A DNA stretch of 64,000 nt from Vibrio sp. SCSIO 43136 (GTDB lineage Bacteria > Pseudomonadota > Gammaproteobacteria > Enterobacterales > Vibrionaceae). Shown piece by piece: positions 22,884 through 34,511 of this stretch; the stretch's first letter is position 1; the number at the start of each line of letters is the position of its first letter. The notes below the pieces were generated by a model. It ran no database searches and was not told the origin of the DNA. It was given only the letters and a program-made list of their open reading frames with translations. The stretch spans positions 1,116,001 to 1,180,000 of the forward strand of contig NZ_CP071848.1 in the NCBI RefSeq assembly GCF_023716565.1, read 5' to 3'. The translations under genes were made by a program, and so were the position numbers.

Positions 22884-23150
22884 TAGGGCGTGTTGACCTT
22901 TCGAGGTCATTTTTGCAGCGTTTGTCAGCTCTTTGTCCAAGGCAGCACATATGCCGTATAGTCATTCTATACAAATATGTGATAACGCAGGAGAAAGGGC
23001 TGACAAACACTGCCCGAAGGGTTCATCTAGATGGCTCCTGCGCTGCGTCATTCGTCTCTCACATAGAATAACTATGCCACGTTCCTCATCCCTTGCTCAG
23101 AACCCATCTAGATTGAACAAAATTCGGCCTCGAAAGGTCAACACGCCCTA
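22884..23150. mobile_element. MITE-like non-autonomous element with 25-bp terminal inverted repeats
   Basis: A 267-bp element bounded by inverted repeats (22884-22908 and 23126-23150) identical at the outer 23 positions; the ends start TAGGGCGTGTTGACCTTTCG. Outer TA dinucleotides suggest a TA target duplication as in IS630/mariner-type elements. The interior codes for nothing but is strongly structured. A 24-bp imperfect stem (22915-22938 with 22990-23013) encloses CACATAT/ATATGTG and GTATAG/CTATAC pairings. A second domain is built on a CATCTAGAT-type inverted pair (about 23022-23035 with 23100-23117) and a CATAG/CTATG hairpin. The right end is one base from the rluE stop codon. A relic is at 17375. 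The transposase family is inferred. Confidence 0.8.
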
Positions 23151-23151
23151 T

Positions 23152-23844
23152 TTAAAGAGTCACTTCTTTCCATTCACCCGACTTTAGATCGCCTAGCTGC
23201 CATTGTCCCATTGAATGGCGAATAAGTCGTAGAGTAGGGAAGCCAATGTTGGCAGTCATACGGCGCACTTGTCGATTACGTCCCTCAATAATAGTGATAG
23301 CCAGCCAAGTGGTTGGGATCGCTGCACGAAAGCGTACTGGAGGCGTACGTTCCCAGACGTCAGGCTCTGAAATGATCTCGACTTCTGCGGGTAGCGTTGG
23401 TCCATCTTTAAGTTCAACACCGTCGCGCAGTTTTTGTAAATCCGTCTCGCTTGGCGCACCTTCGACTTGAACCCAATAAGTTTTTGCAGATTTTGATTTT
23501 GGCTGGGTGAGTTTGGCTTGAAGAATACCGTCGTTGGTGAGCACCATTAAGCCCTCACTATCGCGGTCTAGACGACCCGCAGCGTAAACGTCTTTTATTG
23601 GGATATAGTCTGCAAGCGTCTTACGACCTTCGCCATCAGTAAACTGGCTGAGTGTATCGAATGGCTTGTTAAATAGAATGATTTTTCTATCTTCTGGTTT
23701 TACTGTCGGTTTGTTTTCATTGGCTGGTTTACGACGACTTTGACGTCGTGGTTTCCCGCTTGGTTTACCTGAGCCTTGTTTAAAACTGCTTTTTTTCGCC
23801 GATTTGTCGGGACGAGGACTAAGGCTACGAGAGCGGAAAGACAT
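23152..23844 (-). CDS. rluE: 23S rRNA pseudouridine synthase, RluE type
   Basis: RsuA-family pseudouridine synthase, 230 aa, acting on 23S rRNA (U2457 in E. coli). The basic, low-complexity N-terminus ([20 protein letters not shown]) precedes the catalytic domain. The catalytic aspartate lies in [17 protein letters not shown], and [10 protein letters not shown] is the second signature. Divergent pairing with icd is the same as in E. coli and supports RluE over RsuA or RluB/F. The start has AAGGTAG. The MITE-like element ends one base beyond the stop codon but has not damaged the C-terminus ([13 protein letters not shown]). Confidence 0.9.
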   Translation of the reverse strand: MSFRSRSLSPRPDKSAKKSSFKQGSGKPSGKPRRQSRRKPANENKPTVKPEDRKIILFNKPFDTLSQFTDGEGRKTLADYIPIKDVYAAGRLDRDSEGLMVLTNDGILQAKLTQPKSKSAKTYWVQVEGAPSETDLQKLRDGVELKDGPTLPAEVEIISEPDVWERTPPVRFRAAIPTTWLAITIIEGRNRQVRRMTANIGFPTLRLIRHSMGQWQLGDLKSGEWKEVTL

Positions 23845-26434
<2,590 letters not shown>

Positions 26435-26458
26435 ATGTAAGTATTAATTGATGCATAG

Positions 26459-26490
26459 ACGCCTCTCCAGCTCGGAGAGGCGTTTTTATT
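26459..26490 (+). terminator. Intrinsic terminator of icd
   Basis: A 10-bp stem, ACGCCTCTCC (26459-26468) and GGAGAGGCGT (26474-26483), followed by TTTTATTT. Confidence 0.9.
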
Positions 26491-26510
26491 TAATAAGCTA
26501 AGACGTAGAA

Positions 26511-26536
26511 ACAAAGAAACCCGCAAGTGCGGGTTT
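26511..26536 (-). terminator. Probable terminator of cspD
   Basis: AAACCCGC and GCGGGTTT (26517-26536) form a stem; the minus-strand tail is CTTTGTTTC, only moderately T-rich. Confidence 0.6.
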
Positions 26537-26621
26537 CGTTTACTAATCAAAAAGAGATGGTGTCCGCTAATTTGCGTCGCATCGCCTACAGATCAGTGTT
26601 AGCTCAATTGAGAGCTGGAAA

Positions 26622-26843
26622 TTATTTTACTGCTTCGCCCTCTACCGGGACTACCGAGCTTGCGTGGTAACCTTTCGGCCCTTGCTCTACTTCGTAATTC
26701 ACTACTTGGCCTGCTTTGAGTGTGCGGTAGCCATCCATTTGGATGGTGGAGTAGTGCGCAAAGATGTCGCCATCTTCACCTGTCGGACAAATAAACCCAA
26801 ACCCTTTGGCGTTATTGAACCATTTTACTGTACCTGTAGCCAT
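26622..26843 (-). CDS. cspD: Cold shock-like protein CspD
   Basis: A 73-aa single cold-shock domain. RNP1 (KGFGFICP) and RNP2 (DIFAHYSTI) single-strand nucleic-acid binding motifs are intact. The IQMDGYRTLKAGQ segment and position opposite clpS-clpA mark it as CspD, which in E. coli inhibits DNA replication in stationary phase rather than acting in cold shock. The minus-strand start has GGGAT upstream. Confidence 0.95.
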   Translation of the reverse strand: MATGTVKWFNNAKGFGFICPTGEDGDIFAHYSTIQMDGYRTLKAGQVVNYEVEQGPKGYHASSVVPVEGEAVK

Positions 26844-27271
26844 GCGTTACATCCCTCATTGCATTTGTTCACTGACTGATGGTGATACATCTAACATGCC
26901 GAGCATCGTGCTGTGGGCATGCTTTATTTATGTGATGCATATCAATTCACAGAAAGGAAATTTCAAAGCATCAGAACACAATTTAGTCAATGAGTTTCAC
27001 TAGTCAATAGTTTTGGGTGATAAATATCAACATTTCCACAAACTTTTCAGTTTTGAGATTAACATTTCTATAACTAAGGCCACACTTTCAACGTGTTACA
27101 TCACACCCAGGTCAAAGATCCAACTGCGTTATTTTTTAACCACTTGCATTTCTTTGAAGGTCACCGATAGCAATGTTTTATTTGCAGGGATACAATTGCT
27201 GCATTAGTCTTAAATGTAGAGTGTTTCAAAGACCTCACAAGAGTCTTAAACACCGGAATTTCATAGATACC
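26844..27271. other. Divergent promoter region of cspD and clpS
   Basis: About 430 non-coding bases, AT-rich. ORFs running through it lack ribosome binding sites and look like chance. I could not find a CRP, FNR or other operator I would defend, nor a structured RNA. Confidence 0.35.
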
Positions 27272-27592
27272 ATGAGTAAACAATATCAATGGGTCACTCC
27301 AGACTCAGATCTACTGGAGAAAGAAGAAACTAAAGTCCGTCCACCGGCGATGTACAACGTAATTTTAAATAACGATGATTACACCCCGATGGACTTTGTT
27401 ATTGAAATTCTTGAACGTTTTTTTTCCATGGACTTGGAAAAAGCAACGCAAGTGATGCTCAAAGTGCATTACGATGGCAAAGCAATCTGCGGAACATTTA
27501 CGGCGGAAGTTGCGGAAACCAAGGTGGCGCAAGTCACCATGTATGCAAAGGAAAATGAGCATCCACTGTTATGTACAATGGAGCAAGCGTAA
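27272..27592 (+). CDS. clpS: ATP-dependent Clp protease adaptor ClpS
   Basis: A 106-aa adaptor that binds N-degron substrates and hands them to ClpAP. After a flexible N-terminus, the core [18 protein letters not shown] contains the Asn/Asp residues that grip the N-terminal amine, and [10 protein letters not shown] completes the pocket. The ATG at 27272 gives the family length; an upstream extension from 27173 has no support. It is followed by clpA 41 bases later, and encoded near aat and bpt, which create the N-degrons it reads. Confidence 0.96.
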   Translation: MSKQYQWVTPDSDLLEKEETKVRPPAMYNVILNNDDYTPMDFVIEILERFFSMDLEKATQVMLKVHYDGKAICGTFTAEVAETKVAQVTMYAKENEHPLLCTMEQA

Positions 27593-27633
27593 TGTTTGCT
27601 TGAACAACTTAGTTGTTCTTTGGGGAGGTACTT

Positions 27634-29913
27634 ATGCTGAATAAAGAATTAGAATCCAGTCTCAACAGTGCGTTTGCCCGAGCTAGGGATAAGCGTCATG
27701 AGTTTATGACGGTTGAACACCTGTTATTAGCTCTGTTAGACAATGAGGCTGCTCAGGAAGCGTTAAAAGCGTGCCAAGCAGACCTCGACGTATTGCGTAA
27801 AGAACTTGACGCATTCATCGATCAAACAACACCTCTCATTCCTGAAAATGACGAAACCCGAGAAACGCAACCGACGCTAAGCTTCCAACGCGTCCTTCAA
27901 CGCGCAGTTTTCCATGTTCAGTCCTCTGGGCGCAGCGAAGTGAGCGGTGCGAATGTGCTGGTGGCCATCTTTAGTGAGCAAGAGTCCCATGCGGCTTACT
28001 TGCTCAAGAAAAACGACATCAGCCGTCTTGATATTGTTAACTATATTTCGCACGGGATTACCAAGTCACCGCAATCGGGTGAAGAAGACGATAACCAATC
28101 TGGCATGTTTGGTGAGGAGCAAGCGAGCGAAGAGGCAAGCTCTGAAGACCGTTTAGAGAACTTTGCCACCAACCTTAACCAGTTAGCTAAGAAAGGTAAC
28201 ATCGACCCACTGATTGGCCGCGATAAAGAGCTTGAACGTACCATCCAAGTGCTTTGCCGTCGTCGTAAAAATAACCCATTATTGGTGGGCGAAGCTGGGG
28301 TAGGTAAGACCGCAATTGCCGAAGGCTTAGCGTGGCGCATCGTTGAAGGTCAAGTGCCAGAAGTGATCCAAGATAGCGTGATCTATTCGTTAGACATAGG
28401 TTCACTATTGGCGGGCACCAAGTACCGTGGTGATTTTGAGAAACGTTTCAAAGCCATCTTGCGTCAGCTTGAAAAAGAAGACGATGCGGTATTGTTCATT
28501 GACGAGATCCACACCATCATTGGTGCAGGGGCTGCGTCCGGTGGCCAGGTGGATGCTGCAAACTTGATTAAGCCTCTACTAAGTAGTGGCAAACTTCGCT
28601 GTATCGGCTCAACTACCTATCAAGAGTACAGCAACATCTTTGACAAAGAACGAGCGCTTTCACGTCGCTTCCAGAAAATCGATGTGGTTGAACCATCGCT
28701 CGATGACACCACCAAGATTTTGATGGGTCTGAAACCAAAATACGAAGCTCACCACGAAGTTCGCTACACCAAGCAAGCTTTGCGTGCAGCAGTAGAGTTG
28801 TCTGCCAAGTACATTAATGAGCGTCATCTGCCTGATAAAGCGATTGATGTTATCGATGAAGCTGGGGCACGTTGTCGCTTAGTTCCTGCCAGTCGCCGTA
28901 AGAAAACTGTCGGCGTTTCTGACATCGAGACCATGGTCGCTAAGATGGCACGTATCCCTGAAAAGTCCGTCTCTTCAACGGATAAAGATATTCTTGCCAA
29001 ACTAGAAGGCAAGATGAAGATGCTAGTGTTTGGACAAGACCCAGCCATCGAAGTGTTGTCTGAAGCTATCAAACTCAGCCGTGCTGGCTTGGGAGCCGAT
29101 AACAAACCTGTTGGCTCATTCTTGTTTGCAGGCCCAACAGGGGTAGGTAAAACTGAAGTGACAGTTCAGCTATCCAAACTGCTAGGTGTTGAGCTGCTTA
29201 GATTCGATATGTCGGAATACGGTGAACGCCACTCTGTTAGCCGCTTGATTGGTGCACCTCCAGGTTACGTTGGCTACGATCAAGGTGGTCTATTGACAGA
29301 TGCCGTGATCAAACACCCGCATGCGGTGGTTCTGCTTGACGAAATCGAGAAGGCTCACCCAGATATCTTTAACTTGTTGCTACAAGTGATGGATAACGGC
29401 ACGTTAACGGACAACAACGGCCGTAAAGCCGATTTCCGCAATGTTATCTTGGTGATGACAACTAACGCAGGTGTGGCAGAGACAGAGAAGAAATCTATCG
29501 GTCTTATTCAGCAAGATCATAGCTTTGATGCTATGGGTGAGATCAAGAAGGTATTCACTCCTGAGTTCCGTAACCGTTTGGATAACATCATCTGGTTTAA
29601 CAGCTTGGATGAAGAAGTTATCAGCTTGGTGGTTGATAAGTTCATTGTTGAGCTGCAAGCCATGCTGGACTCTCGTGGAGTCTCAATGGAAGTATCGCAA
29701 GATGCTCGTCATTGGTTGGCTGAGAAAGGCTATGACAAGGCAATGGGTGCTCGTCCAATGGGTCGTGTTATCCAAGACAGCTTGAAGAAGCCACTTGCCA
29801 ATGAGCTGTTGTTTGGCTCACTAGTCAATGGCGGTACCGTGAGGGTAACCTTGAAAGATGGAGAACTAGATTTCCATTACGTGGATAAAGCGAAAGAAGC
29901 AGCAATCCACTAA
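27634..29913 (+). CDS. clpA: ATP-dependent Clp protease ATP-binding subunit ClpA
   Basis: AAA+ unfoldase of the ClpAP protease, 759 aa. Domains in order: N-domain that docks ClpS (residues 1-150), first AAA+ module with Walker A GEAGVGKT and Walker B VLFIDEIH, and second module with Walker A GPTGVGKT and [13 protein letters not shown]. The IGL loop that docks on ClpP is present (KKSIGLIQQ). The ATG at 27634 follows GGGGAGG. A strong terminator follows the stop. Confidence 0.98.
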   Translation: MLNKELESSLNSAFARARDKRHEFMTVEHLLLALLDNEAAQEALKACQADLDVLRKELDAFIDQTTPLIPENDETRETQPTLSFQRVLQRAVFHVQSSGRSEVSGANVLVAIFSEQESHAAYLLKKNDISRLDIVNYISHGITKSPQSGEEDDNQSGMFGEEQASEEASSEDRLENFATNLNQLAKKGNIDPLIGRDKELERTIQVLCRRRKNNPLLVGEAGVGKTAIAEGLAWRIVEGQVPEVIQDSVIYSLDIGSLLAGTKYRGDFEKRFKAILRQLEKEDDAVLFIDEIHTIIGAGAASGGQVDAANLIKPLLSSGKLRCIGSTTYQEYSNIFDKERALSRRFQKIDVVEPSLDDTTKILMGLKPKYEAHHEVRYTKQALRAAVELSAKYINERHLPDKAIDVIDEAGARCRLVPASRRKKTVGVSDIETMVAKMARIPEKSVSSTDKDILAKLEGKMKMLVFGQDPAIEVLSEAIKLSRAGLGADNKPVGSFLFAGPTGVGKTEVTVQLSKLLGVELLRFDMSEYGERHSVSRLIGAPPGYVGYDQGGLLTDAVIKHPHAVVLLDEIEKAHPDIFNLLLQVMDNGTLTDNNGRKADFRNVILVMTTNAGVAETEKKSIGLIQQDHSFDAMGEIKKVFTPEFRNRLDNIIWFNSLDEEVISLVVDKFIVELQAMLDSRGVSMEVSQDARHWLAEKGYDKAMGARPMGRVIQDSLKKPLANELLFGSLVNGGTVRVTLKDGELDFHYVDKAKEAAIH

Positions 29914-29935
29914 GGTTTAAACTGAACAGAATGAC

Positions 29936-29965
29936 AATGCCCACCTCAAGGTGGGCATTTTTTTG
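29936..29965 (+). terminator. Intrinsic terminator of clpA
   Basis: An 11-bp stem, AATGCCCACCT (29936-29946) and AGGTGGGCATT (29949-29959), followed by six T. Confidence 0.9.
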
Positions 29966-29998
29966 CCCGCTAGAAGAGAGCTCTAGGTGGCAAGCAAC

Positions 29999-30028
29999 AA
30001 AAAGCGGAGCACTTAGGCTCCGCTTTTT
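29999..30028 (-). terminator. Intrinsic terminator of infA
   Basis: A 12-bp stem, AAAAAGCGGAGC (29999-30010) and GCTCCGCTTTTT (30017-30028). Its flanking A and T tracts allow termination in both directions; infA ends 16 bases away. Confidence 0.85.
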
Positions 30029-30044
30029 GTTTTAATGCTGCAGA

Positions 30045-30263
<219 letters not shown>

Positions 30264-30344
30264 TTAACCCTCTTTGAAAATTGGCAATTTTTTAACGAAC
30301 GAATTCTGCCGTTAAAAAAGAAAAAAGTAAAGTTGCGGCGTATT

Positions 30345-31046
30345 CTACCCTCGCCACATCTGATTTACTAGCCTTTGATGAGGCTTAAAGCGTACTTTAT
30401 AGCTCATAGCTTGGCATTGATCGATTTGGTAGCCAAGATAGAGCCACTGTTTTGACGCTTGTTTGCAGTAGGCGATCTGGAGCAGAACCGAGAGTGTGCC
30501 TAAGGATATCTCACAATCTGGGTCGTAAAAGGTGTAAAACGCTGAAGCGCAGTTGTCCATTACGTCAGTAACAGCCACCGACACCAGTTTGTCATCTAAG
30601 TACACATGGAGGTATTGAGTCGTGAGCCATTGATTTGTCGAGAACTCTTCAAATTCTTTCTTTTTTGGGGGATACATACTGCCTTGTTGGTGCCTGGCAT
30701 TGATGTATCGCTCATAAAGCTCAAACCAGTCATCGTCCAAGGTCGGTTTCATCTGCCATTCAACACGACTGGCTTGCTTTATCAATCTCTTATGACTTTT
30801 ACTTGGTTGGTAATCAGGAATATTGACTCGAAGTGATTCACAGGCGCTGCATTCATCGCATTGCGGCTTGTATATGGTGTTACCACTGCGACGAAAACCA
30901 TTCGCCATCAGTAACTCATATCCGCCATTAGTGTGGAGGGCTTGATCCATGACCACAGCCACTCGTTCTTGTTGATCGTCCAAATAGCTACAGGGATGAT
31001 TTTCTGTCAGCCCTATGCGAATTAGGGTTTGATCTTTATTCTTCAT
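30345..31046 (-). CDS. bpt: Aspartate/glutamate leucyltransferase (Bpt, Ate1-like)
   Basis: A 233-aa aminoacyl-tRNA-protein transferase that adds Leu to N-terminal Asp or Glu, making secondary N-degrons for ClpS/ClpAP. The N-terminal cysteine cluster is visible as CDECSACESLR, and the C-terminal domain has the YPPKKKEFEEF and FYTFYDPD segments of Ate1/Bpt. Enterics lack this gene next to aat; Vibrio has it. The ATG at 31046 overlaps the aat stop (TGATG) and has GGAGAG upstream, implying translational coupling; a TTG at 31049 is less likely. Confidence 0.92.
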   Translation of the reverse strand: MKNKDQTLIRIGLTENHPCSYLDDQQERVAVVMDQALHTNGGYELLMANGFRRSGNTIYKPQCDECSACESLRVNIPDYQPSKSHKRLIKQASRVEWQMKPTLDDDWFELYERYINARHQQGSMYPPKKKEFEEFSTNQWLTTQYLHVYLDDKLVSVAVTDVMDNCASAFYTFYDPDCEISLGTLSVLLQIAYCKQASKQWLYLGYQIDQCQAMSYKVRFKPHQRLVNQMWRG

Positions 31047-31768
31047 CAACTCTCCGAGTGGATTGGATTAGGCAGTTGCTGCGGTGCATAGCAGCGCTTT
31101 TCTAAGCTTAGTTCACCTAGATCGATTAGATACTGAGTAAATTCTTCGCGAGGCAGTTCTTGAGCGCCTAGAGATGCAAGATGCGGGTTCATTAGCTGGC
31201 AATCGATGAGCTCTCCGCCAGACTTAGCAAAATGATGGCAGAAGTACCACAGCGCCGCCTTCGAGGCATTCGTTGCCAGGCTAAACATAGATTCGCCACA
31301 AAATATTTTTCCAACGGATACGCCATATAAACCACCCACCAGTTGCTCATCTTGCCATACCTCAACGGAGTGAACTCGCCCAAGGTTGGCCAACTGCTGA
31401 TAAGCTTTGCGCATTTCAGGCAGTAACCAGGTTTCTTGGGCGGTGCGGGTATTAGCGCATCGTTCAATCACTTGGTCAGTTGCTCGATTGATTGAAATAT
31501 CGTAATTCGACTTTTTCAAAAACTTTTTAAGACTTTTTGATGGTTTGAAGGTCTTAGGATCAAACACAGCACGAATTTTCGGTGACCACCACAAAATCGG
31601 TTCGTCGGCGCTGTACCAAGGAAATATGCCCTTGTTGTAGGCTGCAAGTAAACGATTTGGTGAGAGATCTCCACCCATTGCTAATAACCCGTCGGGTTCG
31701 GCGAGTGCTTCATGGGTTGGTGGGAATAGCACACTATTAGGTGCCAGTTCGGGCAAGTAAATTTTCAT
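31046..31768 (-). CDS. aat: Leucyl/phenylalanyl-tRNA-protein transferase
   Basis: Transfers Leu or Phe from tRNA to N-terminal Lys or Arg; 240 aa. Family motifs are visible: GLLAMGGDLSP, GIFPWYS, PILWWSPKIRAV, FCGESMFS and LIDCQLMNPHLASLGA. Together with bpt, clpS and clpA it completes the bacterial N-degron pathway inside 4.5 kb. Its start codon lies only 33 bases from the divergent glycine-zipper gene, and the ribosome binding site is weak. Confidence 0.97.
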   Translation of the reverse strand: MKIYLPELAPNSVLFPPTHEALAEPDGLLAMGGDLSPNRLLAAYNKGIFPWYSADEPILWWSPKIRAVFDPKTFKPSKSLKKFLKKSNYDISINRATDQVIERCANTRTAQETWLLPEMRKAYQQLANLGRVHSVEVWQDEQLVGGLYGVSVGKIFCGESMFSLATNASKAALWYFCHHFAKSGGELIDCQLMNPHLASLGAQELPREEFTQYLIDLGELSLEKRCYAPQQLPNPIHSES

Positions 31769-31801
31769 GCTTTAAGTTTGACAGTTTTTTGGAGAAGTGA
31801 A

Positions 31802-32257
31802 ATGCGAAAGTGGCTACTTATGTTACTGGTTATACCAGTTTTTTGTTCCGCAGCCTATCAGAGAAATCAAGCACAGCCGGTAAAAGAGGTGGTTTTTGGT
31901 CAGATACAAACCGTGCGGTATATCACCCAGCAAGAGATTGTCGAATCGCAAAAAAGTGGTTGGAACACGCTCGCCGGGGCGACCATAGGTGGTCTGATTG
32001 GCAACCAATTTGGTGGAGGACATGGTAAAGAAGTCGCGACGGTAGTCGGTGCGCTGGCGGGGGCGCATATTGCCAGTAATCAAGGCCCGAGCGTCTATAA
32101 AGTGGAACACAAGCTGGTCGAGTTGCTGATCGAAACTAAGAAAGATGAACTGATTAATGTTATTCAAGACGTTGACCGCAACATGCTGTTTGAAAGTGGC
32201 GACAAGGTAAGAATTTTATATTTTGATGGCTATGTTCGTGTCGATCGTAGCTACTAG
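31802..32257 (+). CDS. Glycine-zipper (17 kDa/SlyB-like) envelope protein
   Basis: A 151-aa exported protein. The signal peptide MRKWLLMLLVIPVFCSAAYQ has a cysteine just before the likely cleavage point, so it may be a lipoprotein, though the lipobox (PVFC) is poor. The middle holds a glycine zipper, AGATIGGLIGNQFGGGHGKEVATVVGALAGAHIA, described here by its GxxxG spacing at residues about 53-86. It is followed by a beta-rich tail ending VRVDRSY. Such proteins associate with the outer membrane. The ATG at 31802 has GGAGAAG upstream; an earlier start is rejected. Confidence 0.75.
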   Translation: MRKWLLMLLVIPVFCSAAYQRNQAQPVKEVVFGQIQTVRYITQQEIVESQKSGWNTLAGATIGGLIGNQFGGGHGKEVATVVGALAGAHIASNQGPSVYKVEHKLVELLIETKKDELINVIQDVDRNMLFESGDKVRILYFDGYVRVDRSY

Positions 32258-32408
32258 GCGCTCGAGTGACCAATATTTATCCGATAACCTCATCGAAAAT
32301 GGAGGGTGAAGTATTTGCCTTAAGAAAAGTTAGGGTCAATTGGCTTTACCCCCTAGCCAAGTCTCATGTTTTTGGCTAGTCTGCAAAAACGAAAAATTTT
32401 AGCGTGCC

Positions 32409-32426
32409 TGTAAATTATTAATTACA
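32409..32426 (+). promoter_or_regulatory. TyrR-like box upstream of aroA
   Basis: TGTAAATTATTAATTACA fits the TyrR consensus TGTAAA-N6-TTTACA with one mismatch, inside a larger CCTGTAA/TTACAGG inverted repeat (32407-32428). It ends 25 bases before the aroA start. It could equally be a leader hairpin. Confidence 0.45.
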
Positions 32427-32451
32427 GGTGTACAAAGGATGATACAAATCA

Positions 32452-33753
32452 ATGGAAAGCCTGACATTACAACCTATCCAAGTCGTATCCGGTGAAGTTA
32501 ACTTGCCCGGCTCTAAAAGTGTTTCTAACCGAGCTTTGCTGCTCGCTGCGCTAGCAAACGGTAAGACTCGTTTAACTAACCTGTTAGACAGTGACGATAT
32601 TCGTCATATGTTGAATGCTTTGGAAAAGCTTGGCGTGAGCTACCAGCTTTCCGAAGACAAAACAGTCTGTGAAGTCGAAGGTTTAGCTGGAGCATTCGAT
32701 GCACCGCAAGCTTTAGAGTTGTTCCTTGGCAACGCAGGTACCGCAATGCGTCCACTAGCTGCCGCACTTTGCTTAGGCGGTGGTGAGTACGTACTCACTG
32801 GTGAGCCTCGCATGAAAGAGCGTCCAATCGGCCACCTTGTTGACGCACTCGTCGATGCTGGAGCAGATGTTGAATACCTTGAAAACGATGGTTTCCCACC
32901 GCTTAAGATCAAAGGCACAGGTCTCAAAGGCGGAAAAGTGTCGATTGATGGCTCGATCTCAAGCCAGTTCCTTACGGCATTCTTGATGTCAGCGCCAATG
33001 GCTCAAGGGGATATCGAAATTGAGATTGAAGGCGAATTGGTATCTAAGCCATACATCGATATTACTTTGCATATCATGAAGCAATTTGGTGTTGAGGTCG
33101 AAAACCAAGATTACAAACGTTTTGTGGTTAAAGCGGGTCAAATTTACCAAGCACCAGGTGATTTCTTAGTGGAAGGCGATGCTTCATCGGCGTCTTATTT
33201 CTTGGCTGCTGCTGCAATTAAAGGTGGCGAGATCAAGGTTACTGGTATTGGTAAAAACAGTATCCAAGGTGACATTCAATTTGCCGATGCTCTTGAGAAA
33301 ATGGGTGCTGAAATTGAGTGGGGAGATGACTACGTGATCTCTCGTAAAGGCGAACTGAAGGCAGTGGATATGGACTACAACCACATCCCTGATGCAGCAA
33401 TGACTATCGCCACGACAGCTCTGTTTGCCGAAGGCACGACCGCAATCCGTAACGTGTACAACTGGCGCGTAAAAGAGACTGATCGTCTATCAGCGATGGC
33501 GACAGAATTGCGTAAAGTGGGTGCAGAAGTGGAAGAGGGTGAAGATTACATCATCATTAACCCACCTAAGCAGCTAACTCATGCTGCAATCGATACCTAC
33601 GATGACCACCGTATGGCGATGTGCTTCTCACTGGTGGCGTTAAGCGATACGCCTGTGACTATCAATGATCCTAAGTGTACGTCTAAGACGTTCCCGGATT
33701 ATTTTGATAAGCTGGAAGGGTTGAAGGGCGGGACGGCTGCGCCTAAGGGTTAA
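32452..33753 (+). CDS. aroA: 3-phosphoshikimate 1-carboxyvinyltransferase (EPSP synthase)
   Basis: Sixth step of the shikimate pathway, cytoplasmic, 433 aa. Visible active-site segments are [28 protein letters not shown], the [14 protein letters not shown] loop, [11 protein letters not shown] and [10 protein letters not shown]. The protein ends in an atypical GGTAAPKG after [10 protein letters not shown]; a 25-bp tandem repeat encodes this tail, so it is slightly longer than the family norm of about 427. The ribosome binding site AAAGGA is about 12 bases away. A TyrR-like box lies upstream. Confidence 0.97.
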   Translation: MESLTLQPIQVVSGEVNLPGSKSVSNRALLLAALANGKTRLTNLLDSDDIRHMLNALEKLGVSYQLSEDKTVCEVEGLAGAFDAPQALELFLGNAGTAMRPLAAALCLGGGEYVLTGEPRMKERPIGHLVDALVDAGADVEYLENDGFPPLKIKGTGLKGGKVSIDGSISSQFLTAFLMSAPMAQGDIEIEIEGELVSKPYIDITLHIMKQFGVEVENQDYKRFVVKAGQIYQAPGDFLVEGDASSASYFLAAAAIKGGEIKVTGIGKNSIQGDIQFADALEKMGAEIEWGDDYVISRKGELKAVDMDYNHIPDAAMTIATTALFAEGTTAIRNVYNWRVKETDRLSAMATELRKVGAEVEEGEDYIIINPPKQLTHAAIDTYDDHRMAMCFSLVALSDTPVTINDPKCTSKTFPDYFDKLEGLKGGTAAPKG

Positions 33754-33782
33754 AGGAACGGCTGCGCCTAAGGGCTAAAGGG
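33733..33782 (+). repeat. Two 25-bp tandem repeats at the aroA 3' end
   Basis: Units at 33733-33757 and 33758-33782 begin ACGGCTGCGCCTAAGGG and agree at 23 of 25 positions. The first unit encodes the last residues and the stop codon of aroA; the second lies just after the stop. Confidence 0.85.
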
Positions 33783-33829
33783 AAAATCAAAAAATGGTTA
33801 ATTTTTTGTTTTCGAACCTTTAGCCCTTA
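33769..33829. terminator. Long bidirectional hairpin between aroA and yciN
   Basis: AAGGGCTAAAGG (33770-33781) pairs with CCTTTAGCCCTT (33817-33828). The interior continues as a GAAAATCAAAAAAT/ATTTTTTGTTTTC stem with one bulge. The long A and T arms fit convergent genes. Part of its left arm is contributed by the tandem repeat. Confidence 0.7.
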
Positions 33830-33835
33830 ATCCCT

Positions 33836-34087
33836 TTAACCCTTCAACGTAAACTCTTTAGAAAGCTGAATCGCAAGATACTTAAACATGTTGAAAACTG
33901 CGGTAGTTTTCTCTGTTGGCAGGCCTTTGTCATCTAAAAAGAAATTGCCTTTAAAAATCAGTACGCCTTCTTTTTCTTCTACAGAGTCAGCACGCATTCC
34001 GTCGATGTAGTCATCGTGCTCTTGCATTACATTGTTGGCAATTAGAAGTAGGTCAAATTCGCTAATTGCTTTCTTAGCTTCACTCAT
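33836..34087 (-). CDS. yciN: DUF2498 protein YciN
   Basis: An 83-aa cytoplasmic protein of unknown function. The central GVLIFKGNFFLDDKGLPTEKTTAVFNMFKYLA segment, seen here over residues about 40-72, is the hallmark of YciN. As in E. coli it lies beside topA, but here it is divergent from it and converges on aroA. The start context is AAAGAT followed by ATG. Confidence 0.9.
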   Translation of the reverse strand: MSEAKKAISEFDLLLIANNVMQEHDDYIDGMRADSVEEKEGVLIFKGNFFLDDKGLPTEKTTAVFNMFKYLAIQLSKEFTLKG

Positions 34088-34511
34088 AATCTTTCTCTGC
34101 TTTACTCAAAAGGTAGTTAATTTTGTCATGCAAGCATTGGCTTGCAGATTTAGGCGCATTTTTAACTCGCCAACAAGAAAAATTCAAGTCTCTAACACCT
34201 TGGACGAATAAAAGAGTGTCGCTAACAGGGCTAGACAAGCGCCTGATTTTGAGGGTAACAATAATAAGAGTTTTTGTGAGCAATCACGAATAACCGTCTA
34301 TTTCTCTAGTTTATCTATTGATGAATCATTAGTATGGCGGCGTTTAATTTCTGCCGATAGTGTTTTCATTGCTGATGAGACGAGCAGTTGAGAGCGATTT
34401 GTCAAAAACAGGTTGACCTTCTCGAAAACTCGCACAATAGTAAAAAAAGAAGAAACGTATCAGTATGGTATGCGCTAAATTGCGCAGTCTAATGGGGACG
34501 ATTGAGTCAAT
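34088..34511. other. Divergent promoter region of yciN and topA
   Basis: About 420 bases. A probable topA promoter is TTGACC (34413-34418), 17-bp spacer, AATAGT (34436-34441). A 67-codon minus-strand frame (34080-34283) overlaps the yciN start by eight bases; it starts at TTG without a ribosome binding site and I do not call it. Confidence 0.4.

Noticed and set aside
22862..23187. Two plus-strand ORFs (69 and 84 codons) crossing the MITE-like element
   Set aside because: They cross the terminal repeats and hairpin arms and have no ribosome binding site.
27093..27110. Possible CRP site (GTGTTACATCACA) upstream of clpS
   Set aside because: Half-site spacing does not fit TGTGA-N6-TCACA.
27013..27207. 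64-codon ORF between cspD and clpS
   Set aside because: No ribosome binding site, AT-rich random composition.
34080..34283. 67-codon minus-strand ORF overlapping the yciN start by eight bases
   Set aside because: TTG start with no ribosome binding site; composition looks random and it runs through the promoter region.
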